Made by a program: the position numbers and the translations under genes. From NCBI RefSeq assembly GCF_042675705.1, contig NZ_JBHTJJ010000006.1: DNA of 64,000 nt; one strand, written 5' to 3'. Below are positions 25,187 through 33,079 of the stretch, piece after piece. This DNA comes from Ruegeria arenilitoris (GTDB lineage: Bacteria; Pseudomonadota; Alphaproteobacteria; Rhodobacterales; Rhodobacteraceae). Positions within the stretch are counted from its first letter, which is position 1. The number at the start of each line of letters is the position of its first letter. Below the pieces are notes generated by a model. That model saw only the letters and a program-made list of their open reading frames with translations, made no database searches and was not told the DNA's origin.

Positions 25187-26313
25187 CAGTCTGCCAGCAG
25201 AACCGCCGCCGTGGCTGTCCAGGACAGCCAGACAGGGTCTTCCCAAGTAAAGGACCGGCGGGAAATCCGCCGTGTATTGGCCGTTTGCGCCTTGATGATC
25301 GTCCCGTTTGGCAATTCGACATGGTAGGTCGACAGGTTGCCCAGATAGGCGATGTCATGCACCTTGCCCTGCACGGCGTTGACGGCATCGGCAGGACGCT
25401 CGGCCGAGATCGTTACCTTTTCCGGCCGGATGGCCAGGTGACAGGCCTGCCCGTTTCCGAAGCTTGCCGCCGATGTCGCGGTCAGCGGCGGCTGGCCCTC
25501 GGCCCATTCGATACTGTACGAGCCCTCACCGGCGGAGGTTGCACGACCTTCGATGATGTTCACGTCCCCAATGAAATCGGCGACATAGACCGAGTTCGGG
25601 TTTTCGTAGATCCGGTCCGGCGTGGCGACCTGCATCAACTGACCCTGATCCATCACCGCAACGCGGCTGGCGACCGTCATCGCCTCTTCCTGGTCGTGGG
25701 TCACGATCACGAAGGTGGTGCCGGTCTTTTCCTGAATGTCCATCAGCTCGAACTGGGTGTCCTGGCGCAGCTTCTTGTCGAGCGCGCCCAACGGTTCGTC
25801 CAGCAGCAGCAGTTTGGGCGCCTTGGCCAGCGACCGGGCCAAAGCCACTCGCTGACGTTGACCACCGGAAATCTGGTGCGGTTTGCGGCGGGCAAATTTC
25901 TCAAGACGGGTCAGGCGCAGCATTTCCTCGACCCGGTCTTCCAGATCATGCTTGGGCATGTTGTCCCGGCGCAGGCCAAAGGCGATGTTGTCCCAGACGT
26001 TCAGATGGGGAAACAGCGCGTAGGACTGGAACATCATGTTGACCGCCCGCTTGTTCGGCGGAACCGGGTCGATGTCCTGACCGTTCAGCATGATGTGGCC
26101 TTCGGTGGGTTTCTCGAACCCCGCCAGCATCCGCATCATCGTCGTCTTGCCGCAACCCGACGGCCCCAGCAAAGCAAAGAATTCCCGCTCGAAGATGTCC
26201 AGCGACAGATTGTCGATGGCAGTAAAGTCCCCGAATCGCTTGGTCACATTTTTGAACTGGATCAAGGGTTTCGCCTGCGGATCTTCCCACGGCGCAAAGA
26301 CGGTAGAGTTCAA
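25186..26313 (-). CDS. potG: Putrescine/polyamine ABC transporter ATP-binding protein PotG
   Basis: A 375-residue ATPase. Walker A is GPSGCGKTT (about 54-62), the signature ISGGQRQRVALARSL (about 150-164), Walker B LLLLDEPLGALD (about 170-181) and the switch His in VIVTHDQEEA. A C-terminal TOBE-type regulatory domain starts at about residue 290 (CHLAIRPEKV). Length matches PotA/PotG (about 375). It is separated from potF by 74 bp containing a stem-loop and is coupled to potH. It energises uptake through PotH/PotI. Confidence 0.93.
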   Translation of the reverse strand: MNSTVFAPWEDPQAKPLIQFKNVTKRFGDFTAIDNLSLDIFEREFFALLGPSGCGKTTMMRMLAGFEKPTEGHIMLNGQDIDPVPPNKRAVNMMFQSYALFPHLNVWDNIAFGLRRDNMPKHDLEDRVEEMLRLTRLEKFARRKPHQISGGQRQRVALARSLAKAPKLLLLDEPLGALDKKLRQDTQFELMDIQEKTGTTFVIVTHDQEEAMTVASRVAVMDQGQLMQVATPDRIYENPNSVYVADFIGDVNIIEGRATSAGEGSYSIEWAEGQPPLTATSAASFGNGQACHLAIRPEKVTISAERPADAVNAVQGKVHDIAYLGNLSTYHVELPNGTIIKAQTANTRRISRRSFTWEDPVWLSWTATAAVLLAD

Positions 26314-26345
26314 ATCGGCCCCCGTAAGTCAGCCTGTACAGGTAG

Positions 26346-26376
26346 TGCGCAAGGCAGAACCATTCTGCCTTGCGCA
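26346..26376 (-). terminator. Stem-loop between potF and potG
   Basis: A perfect 14-bp inverted repeat (26346-26359 with 26363-26376) with a 3-base loop lies between the potF stop and potG start. No T-run follows, so it probably works as an RNA-stabilising element and partial terminator, yielding more binding protein than transporter, rather than as a full terminator. Confidence 0.65.
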
Positions 26377-26387
26377 ATCATTTCGGA

Positions 26388-27473
26388 TCAGGTGCCCGAT
26401 TTGATCTTGGTCCACAGACGGGTCACGACCCGCTGCGTTTTGGCCGGGTAAGGCGTGGTGATGTAGAGGTTCTGCATCGTAGCATCATCCGGGTAGATCG
26501 CCGGATCGCCGATCACGTCTTCTTCCAGAAACTCCTGCGACGCCTTGTTGCCGTTGGCGTAGTAGACGTAGTTCGACGCCGCCGCCATGTTGTTGGCATC
26601 CAGGATGAAGTTCAGGAATTTATGCGCGCCGTCCGGGTTGGGTGCATCCACCGGAATGGCCATCTGGTCGAACCACATCAGCGAGCCTTCGGCAAACGGA
26701 TGGTATTCGATGGTCACACCGTTGTCGGCCTCATCCGCCCGGTCGCGGGCTTGCAGAATGTCGCCCGACCAGCCCACGGCCACGCAGATGTCACCATTGG
26801 CCAGCGCATTGATGTATTCCGAGCTGTGAAACTTCTGGATATAGGGACGCACGCCCGTCAGCACTTCTTCGGTCTTGGCGATCACATCGGTGTCATGGCT
26901 GTCCGGGTCTTCGCCAATGTACTGGAGTACCATGGGAATAATCTCAGACGGGGCATCCAGGAAATGGACGCCGCATGAGGCCAGCTTTTCCATGTTCTCG
27001 GGCTTCAGCACCAGGTCCATGCTGTTCAAGGGCGCATCGTCGCCCAGCACTTCCTTGACCTTGTCGACATTCACGCCCAGCCCCGTGGTGCCCCACATGT
27101 AGTTGATCGAATAGGCGTTGTCCGGGTCATATCCTGCCGTACGCTCTTGGATCACGTCCCAGAGGTTAACTGCATTGGGCAGCTTGGACATGTCCAGTTT
27201 CTGGAAGGCTCCAGCCTGGATTTGGCGCTGAAGGAAGGTGCCCGACGGCACCACCACATCGTAACCGGAACCCCCGGCCAGCATCTTGGTTTCCAAAACC
27301 TCGTTGCTGTCGAACACATCGTAAATCAGGGTCAGACCCGTCTCTTCCTGGAATTTGCTCAGCAACTCCTCGTCGATGTAGTCCGACCAGTTGTATACAC
27401 GCACCTCTTCCGCAACAGCGGCCGACGTCCCCAATGCGACAATTGCCGTCATCGTCAGCGTTTTGATTTTCAT
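26388..27473 (-). CDS. potF: Periplasmic putrescine/polyamine-binding protein PotF
   Basis: A 361-residue extracellular solute-binding protein. The ATG at 27471-27473 is preceded by AGGGAGAAG. A signal peptide (about 1-21, ending AVAEE) precedes VRVYNWSDYIDEELLSKFQEETG, the hallmark start of the PotD/PotF family, in which the Trp-Ser-Asp-Tyr segment lines the polyamine pocket. Acidic residues typical of polyamine binding are abundant. It is first in the potFGHI-puuB operon and divergent from gntR; an operator-like repeat lies 41-54 bp upstream of its start. Confidence 0.94.
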   Translation of the reverse strand: MKIKTLTMTAIVALGTSAAVAEEVRVYNWSDYIDEELLSKFQEETGLTLIYDVFDSNEVLETKMLAGGSGYDVVVPSGTFLQRQIQAGAFQKLDMSKLPNAVNLWDVIQERTAGYDPDNAYSINYMWGTTGLGVNVDKVKEVLGDDAPLNSMDLVLKPENMEKLASCGVHFLDAPSEIIPMVLQYIGEDPDSHDTDVIAKTEEVLTGVRPYIQKFHSSEYINALANGDICVAVGWSGDILQARDRADEADNGVTIEYHPFAEGSLMWFDQMAIPVDAPNPDGAHKFLNFILDANNMAAASNYVYYANGNKASQEFLEEDVIGDPAIYPDDATMQNLYITTPYPAKTQRVVTRLWTKIKSGT

Positions 27474-27513
27474 TTTCTTCTCCCTGCAAGTGTACGGGCA
27501 TTTTCCCGTTTTT

Positions 27514-27527
27514 TTGGATTTGATCAA
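27514..27527. promoter_or_regulatory. Operator-like repeat copy 1 (potF side)
   Basis: The 14-mer TTGGATTTGATCAA, containing the palindrome TTGATCAA, lies in the potF upstream region. The same 14-mer recurs at 27614-27627, exactly 100 bp away. A FadR/GntR-type regulator gene is adjacent, so it is a candidate binding site. Confidence 0.6.
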
Positions 27528-27604
27528 GTTTTGCGTTTTTCCTCGATACGTCGTATGGTTTCACGGGGCAAGAAACCTGACAAGCCGGGAGCATTGGGAT
27601 TGGG

Positions 27605-28297
27605 GTGAACCAATTGGATTTGATCAAAAATAAGGCATCTGCTGCAGTGACCCAGACCGAAAAACGACCAGCACATGAACAGGTGTACCAGACACTGAAG
27701 TCGCAGATCATGTTCGGCGATCTGGTACCGGGGCAACCGGTCACGATCCAGGGCCTGACCGATTCGCTGGGCGTGGGCATGACCCCGGTGCGCGAGGCCA
27801 TCCGGCGCCTGATCTCGGACGGTGCGCTGATCTTTCAGGGCAACCGGCGGGTCAGCGTTCCCCTGCTGACTGCAACGGACGTAGAACAGATGATTTTCGC
27901 CAGAAATGCCGTAGAATCAGAGCTTTCCCGGCGCGCGGCAGTCAACATGACCACGGCAGATATCGACCAGCTTGAAAAGATCGACGAACAGCTGGATCGC
28001 ACGATCGCCGACGGGGACGTTGGCGGCTATCTTCGCCTGAACCACGCATTCCACGAAAAACTCTATGACCACGCTGGTGCGCCGATTCTAAAGGATCTGG
28101 CCGAGCGCCTGTGGCTGCGATTCGGCCCGTCCTTACGCGTCGTCTGCGGGCGCTTCGGCACCCAGAGCCTTCCGGACCGGCACAAGGACATCATCGATGC
28201 CCTGCGCGCCAGCGACGCTGAAAAAGTCGCAAAAGCAACGACCCAGGATATCGAACAGGGCATGGAACTGATGGCCGAGGCGCTGGCGACCGAATAG
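27605..28297 (+). CDS. GntR family (FCD-type) transcriptional regulator of the polyamine locus
   Basis: A protein of up to 230 residues from GTG at 27605. The winged helix-turn-helix (about 22-90) contains VPGQPVTIQGLTDSLGVGMTPVREAIRRL, the GntR pattern, and an all-helical FCD ligand domain (about 95-225) with AVESELSRRAAV and NHAFHEKLYDHAGAPIL, including likely metal-ligand Asp/His residues. The 14-mer operator repeat lies inside codons 4-8; a GTG at 27647 with AAGG 11 bp upstream would put that repeat in the leader instead, so the shorter 216-residue product is a real alternative. It probably represses potF and spuC until a polyamine or metabolite binds. Confidence 0.85.
   Translation: MNQLDLIKNKASAAVTQTEKRPAHEQVYQTLKSQIMFGDLVPGQPVTIQGLTDSLGVGMTPVREAIRRLISDGALIFQGNRRVSVPLLTATDVEQMIFARNAVESELSRRAAVNMTTADIDQLEKIDEQLDRTIADGDVGGYLRLNHAFHEKLYDHAGAPILKDLAERLWLRFGPSLRVVCGRFGTQSLPDRHKDIIDALRASDAEKVAKATTQDIEQGMELMAEALATE
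27614..27627. promoter_or_regulatory. Operator-like repeat copy 2 (gntR start)
   Basis: This is the second exact copy of TTGGATTTGATCAA, in the same orientation as copy 1 and 100 bp from it, at the beginning of gntR. It suggests autoregulation, possibly with looping between two sites about ten helical turns apart. Confidence 0.6.
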
Positions 28298-28312
28298 GTC
28301 AGCGCGATTCGA

Positions 28313-28340
28313 TTGACAGAAAAAAATTTGATCATATTGT
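28313..28340 (+). promoter_or_regulatory. Predicted spuC promoter with overlapping operator
   Basis: TTGACA at 28313-28318 and TATTGT at 28335-28340 form a sigma-70-like promoter with a 16-bp spacer. The spacer end holds TTTGATCAT (28327-28335), a near copy of the palindrome found twice upstream of gntR/potF, so repressor binding would block the polymerase. The aminotransferase ATG is 33 bp downstream. Confidence 0.6.
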
Positions 28341-28372
28341 GACGGCAACCGCTGTTTCAGGAGTAGAGACCG

Positions 28373-29770
28373 ATGTCGACCATCACCAACCACATGCCGA
28401 CCGCCGAATTGCAGGCTCTGGACGCGGCGCATCACCTTCACCCATTTTCGGCCAACGGCGCACTGGGCAAGGAGGGCGCACGCGTCATCACTCGTGCCAA
28501 AGGCGTTTATCTGACCGACAGCGAGGGCGAAGAGATCCTGGATGCCATGGCCGGTCTGTGGTGCGTGAACGTCGGCTATGGCCGCGACGAACTGGCCGAA
28601 GTGGCGGCGCGCCAGATGCGCGAACTGCCCTATTACAACACCTTCTTCAAAACGACCCATGTCCCGGCCATCGCGCTGGCGGCCAAGCTGGCCGAGTTGG
28701 CGCCGGGTGACCTGAACCATGTCTTCTTCGCCGCCGGCGGGTCCGAGGCCAATGACACCAACATCCGTCTGGTCCGCACCTATTGGGCGGAAAAGGGCCA
28801 TCCGAACAAGAACATCATCATCAGCCGCCACAACGCCTATCACGGGTCAAGTGTGGGGTCGGCCTCGCTGGGCGGCATGGCCGGCATGCACGCGCAGGGC
28901 GGCATCCCGATCCCGAACATCCACCACATCAACCAGCCCAACTGGTGGGCCGAGGGCGGCGACATGACCCCCGAGGAATTCGGCCTGGCCCGTGCACGCG
29001 AGCTGGAAGAGGCGATCTTGGAACTGGGCGAAGACCGCGTCGCGGCCTTCATCGCCGAGCCGGTCCAGGGGGCGGGCGGCGTAATCGTCGCGCCCGACAC
29101 CTACTGGCCGGAAATCCAGCGCATCTGCGACAAGTACGACATCCTGCTGATCGCCGACGAGGTGATCTGCGGCTTTGGTCGCACCGGAAACTGGTTCGGC
29201 TCGCAGACCATGAACATCCGCCCGCATATCATGACCATCGCCAAGGGGCTCAGCTCGGGCTATGCGCCAATCGGCGGCTCGATCGTCAATGACGAGATCG
29301 CCGAGGTGATCGGCGGAACCGAGTTCAACCACGGCTATACCTATTCGGGTCACCCGGTCGCGGCGGCCGTTGCGCTGGAAAACCTGCGCATTCTGGAAGA
29401 AGAGAAGATCGTCGAGCATGTGCGCGATGTCGCGGCCCCCTATCTGAAACAGAAATGGGAGGCGCTGGTCGATCACCCGCTGGTCGGCGAGGCCAAGATC
29501 GTGGGCATGATGGCCTCGATCGCGCTGACGCCGGACAAGGCCAGCCGGGCCAAGTTTGCCTCCGATCCGGGCACGGTCGGTTACATCTGCCGCGATCGCT
29601 GCTTTGCCAACAACCTGATCATGCGCCATGTGGGCGACCGGATGATCATCTCGCCGCCGCTGATCCTGACCCCGGCCGATATCGACGAGATGTTCGTGCG
29701 CATCTACAAGTCTCTGGACGAGGCGCAGGCCGAGATCATCGCCCAAGGCTTGATGAAAGCGGCCTCGTGA
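28373..29770 (+). CDS. spuC: Class III aminotransferase, putrescine-pyruvate transaminase-like (SpuC)
   Basis: A 465-residue PLP-dependent omega-transaminase. The pyridoxal-binding Lys is in TIAKGLSSGYAPIGG (about 286-300), the Asp that contacts the ring nitrogen in LLIADEVICGFGRTG (about 258-272), and the substrate-pocket segment WCVNVGYGRDELAEVAARQMRELPYYNTF near residue 63-91 matches the SpuC/beta-alanine-pyruvate group. It would transfer the amino group of putrescine to pyruvate, giving 4-aminobutanal. The start follows CAGGAG. Context (gntR upstream, PotFGHI divergent) supports polyamine use; other diamines or taurine-like amines remain possible. A terminator follows. Confidence 0.88.
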   Translation: MSTITNHMPTAELQALDAAHHLHPFSANGALGKEGARVITRAKGVYLTDSEGEEILDAMAGLWCVNVGYGRDELAEVAARQMRELPYYNTFFKTTHVPAIALAAKLAELAPGDLNHVFFAAGGSEANDTNIRLVRTYWAEKGHPNKNIIISRHNAYHGSSVGSASLGGMAGMHAQGGIPIPNIHHINQPNWWAEGGDMTPEEFGLARARELEEAILELGEDRVAAFIAEPVQGAGGVIVAPDTYWPEIQRICDKYDILLIADEVICGFGRTGNWFGSQTMNIRPHIMTIAKGLSSGYAPIGGSIVNDEIAEVIGGTEFNHGYTYSGHPVAAAVALENLRILEEEKIVEHVRDVAAPYLKQKWEALVDHPLVGEAKIVGMMASIALTPDKASRAKFASDPGTVGYICRDRCFANNLIMRHVGDRMIISPPLILTPADIDEMFVRIYKSLDEAQAEIIAQGLMKAAS

Positions 29771-29791
29771 ATTCAGGAAAATATCGGAAAT

Positions 29792-29818
29792 GGGCGGTCC
29801 GGCAGGGCCGCCCTTTTT
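29792..29818 (+). terminator. Rho-independent terminator of spuC
   Basis: A 9-bp stem (29792-29800 with 29805-29813, one G-U pair, loop GGCA) is followed by five T residues (29814-29818). It lies 22 bp past the spuC stop, just before the convergent transglycosylase stop. Confidence 0.85.
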
Positions 29819-29821
29819 CGT

Positions 29822-31135
29822 TCAGCGCATCCGTTCCAGCAATTGCACGGTTGCATACCCATCTGGCAAAAGACCACGCGCCATCTGATAGGCCCGCAGC
29901 GCATTGATAGTGTTCGGACCGATCCGCCCGTCGATGGCCTGCGTGTCGAACCCGGCCAGGGTCAGGCGCAGTTGCAGTTCCTTGCGTTCGGCAAAGCTCA
30001 GCACCCGTTCGCCGCGCGGCCAGCTTGCGCGGAACGGACCCTGCCCGGCCAGACGGTCCGACAGGTGGCCGATGCCGATCACATAGGCATCGGCGCCGTT
30101 GTAGCGCTCGATCACGCTGAAATTGTCAAAGATCATCAGGGCCACGCCACCGCTGCCGGCCGGCAGCAGGATCGAGGCGAGTCCAAAATCTGCGATGCCA
30201 CCGCCGTTTGCAGCGCGGACGCCGCGTGCGGCCCATTCCGAGGGCAGCAGACTAACGTCCCGACTGGCGCTGGCATAGTCGAAACCTTTCGGCAAACGCA
30301 CCTCGACCGCCCAGGGCTGACCTTTGGTCCACCCGAACTTGGCAAGGTAGGCGGCAGCGGACGCAAGCGCATCCGTAGGATCGTCCGACCAGATGTCACG
30401 GCGTCCGTCGCCGTCGAAGTCAACCGCATGCTCCAGGTATGAGGTCGGCATGAATTGCGTGTGCCCCATGGCACCCGCCCAACTGCCCGTCATTCGGTCC
30501 GAGGTGATGTCGCCGGCCTGCACGATTTGCAATGCCGCCAGCAACTGCGTTTCAAAAAACTGCGCACGCCGCCCGTCATGGGCAAGCGTTGCAAGCGATC
30601 GGATTGTCTGACTGCTGCCCCGATACGTGCCGTAGGACGTTTCCAGCCCCCAGACCGCGACCACCACCTCTTTTTCGACCCCGTACCGGGCTTCGATCCG
30701 GTCCAGCGTATCGTTGTACCGCACCAGCGCCTTGCGCCCATTCGCGATGCGCAGGTCTGACACGGCCGAATCCAGATACTCCCAGATCGGTTTCGAAAAC
30801 TCGGCCTGACTGCGATCGCGCTTGATGGCGTCGGTGTCATAGGTCAGGCCGGACAATGACCGGTCCAGGACCTGTGGCCGGATACCTGCCGCAACTGCCC
30901 GGTGCCGGAAGGCGTTCAACCAGGTCTCGAAGCTGGTGTTGCCTTCGACGACCACCCGGTGCATGCCCGTGGTCGGCCTTGGCACCGGCCGGATCGAAAC
31001 CGTCAGATCGGCCGACGCCAACTGGATCGAATCCAGCGCCGGTCTGATCTGTGGTCGTTTGGTTGTATTCGAAGTCTCCGCCTGCAAGATGGATGCCCAA
31101 AATGCGGCGGCCACAAAGCCACACACATATTTCAT
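29822..31135 (-). CDS. MltB-type lytic murein transglycosylase with peptidoglycan-binding domain
   Basis: A 437-residue exported enzyme. Residues 1-19 (MKYVCGFVAAAFWASILQA) are a signal peptide without a lipobox, so the protein is probably soluble in the periplasm. The SLT_2 catalytic domain (about 68-360) has the catalytic Glu in VVAVWGLETSYGTYRG and the family stretch GSWAGAMGHTQFMPTSYLEHAVDFDGDGRRDIWSDDPTDALASAA; the last 60 residues are a PG_binding_1 domain (LQLRLTLAGFDTQAIDGRIGPNTINALRAYQ). It cleaves glycan strands non-hydrolytically to 1,6-anhydro ends. It stands alone between spuC and the regulator gene. Confidence 0.92.
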   Translation of the reverse strand: MKYVCGFVAAAFWASILQAETSNTTKRPQIRPALDSIQLASADLTVSIRPVPRPTTGMHRVVVEGNTSFETWLNAFRHRAVAAGIRPQVLDRSLSGLTYDTDAIKRDRSQAEFSKPIWEYLDSAVSDLRIANGRKALVRYNDTLDRIEARYGVEKEVVVAVWGLETSYGTYRGSSQTIRSLATLAHDGRRAQFFETQLLAALQIVQAGDITSDRMTGSWAGAMGHTQFMPTSYLEHAVDFDGDGRRDIWSDDPTDALASAAAYLAKFGWTKGQPWAVEVRLPKGFDYASASRDVSLLPSEWAARGVRAANGGGIADFGLASILLPAGSGGVALMIFDNFSVIERYNGADAYVIGIGHLSDRLAGQGPFRASWPRGERVLSFAERKELQLRLTLAGFDTQAIDGRIGPNTINALRAYQMARGLLPDGYATVQLLERMR

Positions 31136-31200
31136 GATTCAGGTTTTCCTGATTACTGCTCGCGGACAGGGTACCCCAGATTGCGCAAATCACAAAGCGC

Positions 31201-31914
31201 TCAGGACTGGCTCTCTTGATCTTTTGCTTCACGCTCGGCCCGGATTTTGGCCAGCGCCTCGCGCAGTAAAGGTACCCGGTTGGGGCGGAAACTGTCCTCG
31301 GTGACGGACATTGAACGCATCCGGTCCAACCGAAACACGCGAAAATCCCGCCTCAGATGGCACCAACTGAGCAGTACGCTGGCATGATCCATGTACACGA
31401 TGCTCAGTGGGCTAACGCGGCGCTGCGTGTCGTCACCTTTCGCGTCGGTATAGTCGAACTCGACCACACGCTCGTCCCACGTCGCCTGCCGCAGGTCGGC
31501 AACTTCGATGCTGGGTGCGGCGGGACGGTCGAACCGGGTGGCGGTCAGCACTGCGTGGCTAAGGCGGTGGGATTGGCGGTGGGGCAGCCGGCCCTGCAGT
31601 TTGCGTAGTGCCGCGCCGGCTGCGTCCGACAGAGCCGGGTCTCCGATCAGTTGCACCTCACGCAGGCCAAGAACCAGCGCCTCCAACTCGTCATCGGTGA
31701 ATCCCAGCGGCGGCAGTGTCGCGTCTTCGATCAGGGTGAACCCGAACCCGGCCTCGCCATCAATGACTGCTCCGAGACCACGCAGAGCGTCGATGTCGCG
31801 ATGCACGGTGCGGGCCGAAACCCCCAGATCCTGCGCCAACTGCGCCGAGGTCTTGGGCGACGGGCCAGACCGCAAGGCCTGCATCAATTGGAACAGTCGG
31901 GCGGTTCGGGACAT
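31201..31914 (-). CDS. YafY-type HTH regulator with WYL domain
   Basis: A 237-residue regulator from the ATG at 31912-31914. The N-terminal DeoR-like helix-turn-helix (about 5-60) reads ARLFQLMQALRSG, SAQLAQDLGVSARTVHRDIDALRGLGAVI, and the WYL-type ligand domain spans about 125-205, with the DLRQATWDERVVEFDYTDAKGD and VLLSWCHLRRDFRVFRLDRM pattern. WYL proteins sense nucleotides or small ligands. A perfect inverted repeat lies between it and the divergent GST gene, the probable operator. Confidence 0.88.
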   Translation of the reverse strand: MSRTARLFQLMQALRSGPSPKTSAQLAQDLGVSARTVHRDIDALRGLGAVIDGEAGFGFTLIEDATLPPLGFTDDELEALVLGLREVQLIGDPALSDAAGAALRKLQGRLPHRQSHRLSHAVLTATRFDRPAAPSIEVADLRQATWDERVVEFDYTDAKGDDTQRRVSPLSIVYMDHASVLLSWCHLRRDFRVFRLDRMRSMSVTEDSFRPNRVPLLREALAKIRAEREAKDQESQS

Positions 31915-31933
31915 GATGTCATTCAATCTAAAC

Positions 31934-31956
31934 CTAATGACAGAAATTGTCATTAG
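31934..31956. promoter_or_regulatory. Inverted-repeat operator between YafY-type regulator and GST gene
   Basis: CTAATGACA (31934-31942) and TGTCATTAG (31948-31956) form a perfect 9-bp inverted repeat with a 5-base spacer. It lies in the 83-bp gap of the divergent pair, 19 bp from the regulator start and 41 bp from the GST start, as expected for autoregulation plus control of the GST-DUF1801 unit. Confidence 0.7.
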
Positions 31957-31997
31957 CCCGCGTTAGACCGGCGGCACCCCAATTTCGGAGCCCAATT

Positions 31998-32696
31998 ATG
32001 TTGACCCTTCTTACCTACCCTTCCGCTTTCGGACTTTTCAGCGCCAGCCCCTTTTGCGTCAAAACCGCCTATATGCTGCAGCTGGCCGGGCTGCATTGGC
32101 GCCGCTCGGACATGGTTGATCCGCGTCAGATGCCGCACAGCAAGTTGCCGGTTTTGCGCACACCCGAACGCTTGGTGCCGGACAGCGACCAGATTCGCGA
32201 CTGGTTGGAAGCGCAGGGCGCCGAATTCGACCGTGGCTTGAGCGATGTGCAAAAGGGCCAGTCCCGCGCGTTGATCCGCATGGCCGAGGAACATCTGTAT
32301 TTCCAGATTGTCATGGACCGCTGGGCCAATGACGAGGTTTGGCCAGTTCTGCGCGACACCTTCTTCTATGAGATTCCCCGAATCGTCCGACGCCCGATCT
32401 CGAACTCGGTCCGTAAATCGGTCTTGAAAGGCCTTCGGTCGCAAGGGATCGGACGCTTCTCCGAGGCCGAACGGATGGCACGGGTCGAACGCGACCTCGA
32501 GGCGATCTCAGCCTATCTGTGGCAGGCCCCGTATCTTTTGGGGGATCACCCCACTTCGGCCGACCTCAGCGTCGGCCCGATGCTGGCTGCGATGCGGGCC
32601 ACTCCGGCCGATACCCGGCTGACCCGGCGCATCAAACAGGATACCCTGCTGAACAGTTATGTTGACCGGATGGAACAGGCGATCCCCCTGCCATGA
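31998..32696 (+). CDS. Glutathione S-transferase family protein
   Basis: A 232-residue protein; start ATG at 31998 with GGAG upstream. The thioredoxin-like N-terminal domain has SASPFCVKTAYMLQLAGL (about 11-28) with an SPFC motif, followed by the cis-Pro SKLPVLRT and the acidic PDSDQIRDWLE that binds glutathione. The C-terminal helical domain (about 90-230) contains the LGDHPTSADLSVGPMLA segment. It resembles Tom37/metaxin-like bacterial GSTs. A detoxification role is likely but the substrate is unknown. It overlaps the DUF1801 gene by 4 bp. Confidence 0.88.
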   Translation: MLTLLTYPSAFGLFSASPFCVKTAYMLQLAGLHWRRSDMVDPRQMPHSKLPVLRTPERLVPDSDQIRDWLEAQGAEFDRGLSDVQKGQSRALIRMAEEHLYFQIVMDRWANDEVWPVLRDTFFYEIPRIVRRPISNSVRKSVLKGLRSQGIGRFSEAERMARVERDLEAISAYLWQAPYLLGDHPTSADLSVGPMLAAMRATPADTRLTRRIKQDTLLNSYVDRMEQAIPLP

Positions 32697-33079
32697 GACC
32701 TTTCGATGACCCAAACGTGGCGTCTGCCTACGAAGCATTCGCCGCGGACACCAGAAGCGGCGCCCTGGATTTGCGCGATCTGGTCTTCGCCACCGCGCAG
32801 GAACTTCAGCCGGCGGTTTCGGTGACCGAGGCTCTGCGATGGGGCCAGCCGGCCTATCTGAGCCCCAAGGGTACAACCATCAGGCTGGGTGGACACACGT
32901 CCGCCCGGTTTGCCCTGTTTGTCCACTGCCAGACCCGGCTTATCGGTGAGTTTACCTCGGCCTTTCCCGGCGCTGACAGGATTGACGGCAATCGCGCCAT
33001 CCTGTTCGACGAGGTCGGACAGATCGACCCCGTCCGGCATGGATGGCTGATCGCCCGGGCGTTGACCTATCACCGCTGA
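32693..33079 (+). CDS. DUF1801 domain protein
   Basis: A 128-residue cytoplasmic protein with the DUF1801 (YdhG-like) pattern: LRDLVFATAQELQPAVSVTEALRWGQPAYLSPKGTTIRLG, then FALFVHCQTRLIGEF and NRAILFDEVGQID. The fold is related to a frataxin-like sandwich, but no function is established. It is translated with the GST gene (4-bp overlap) and therefore probably under the YafY-type regulator. Its 3' end overlaps the convergent RNase R gene by 10 bp. Confidence 0.82.
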   Translation: MRPFDDPNVASAYEAFAADTRSGALDLRDLVFATAQELQPAVSVTEALRWGQPAYLSPKGTTIRLGGHTSARFALFVHCQTRLIGEFTSAFPGADRIDGNRAILFDEVGQIDPVRHGWLIARALTYHR

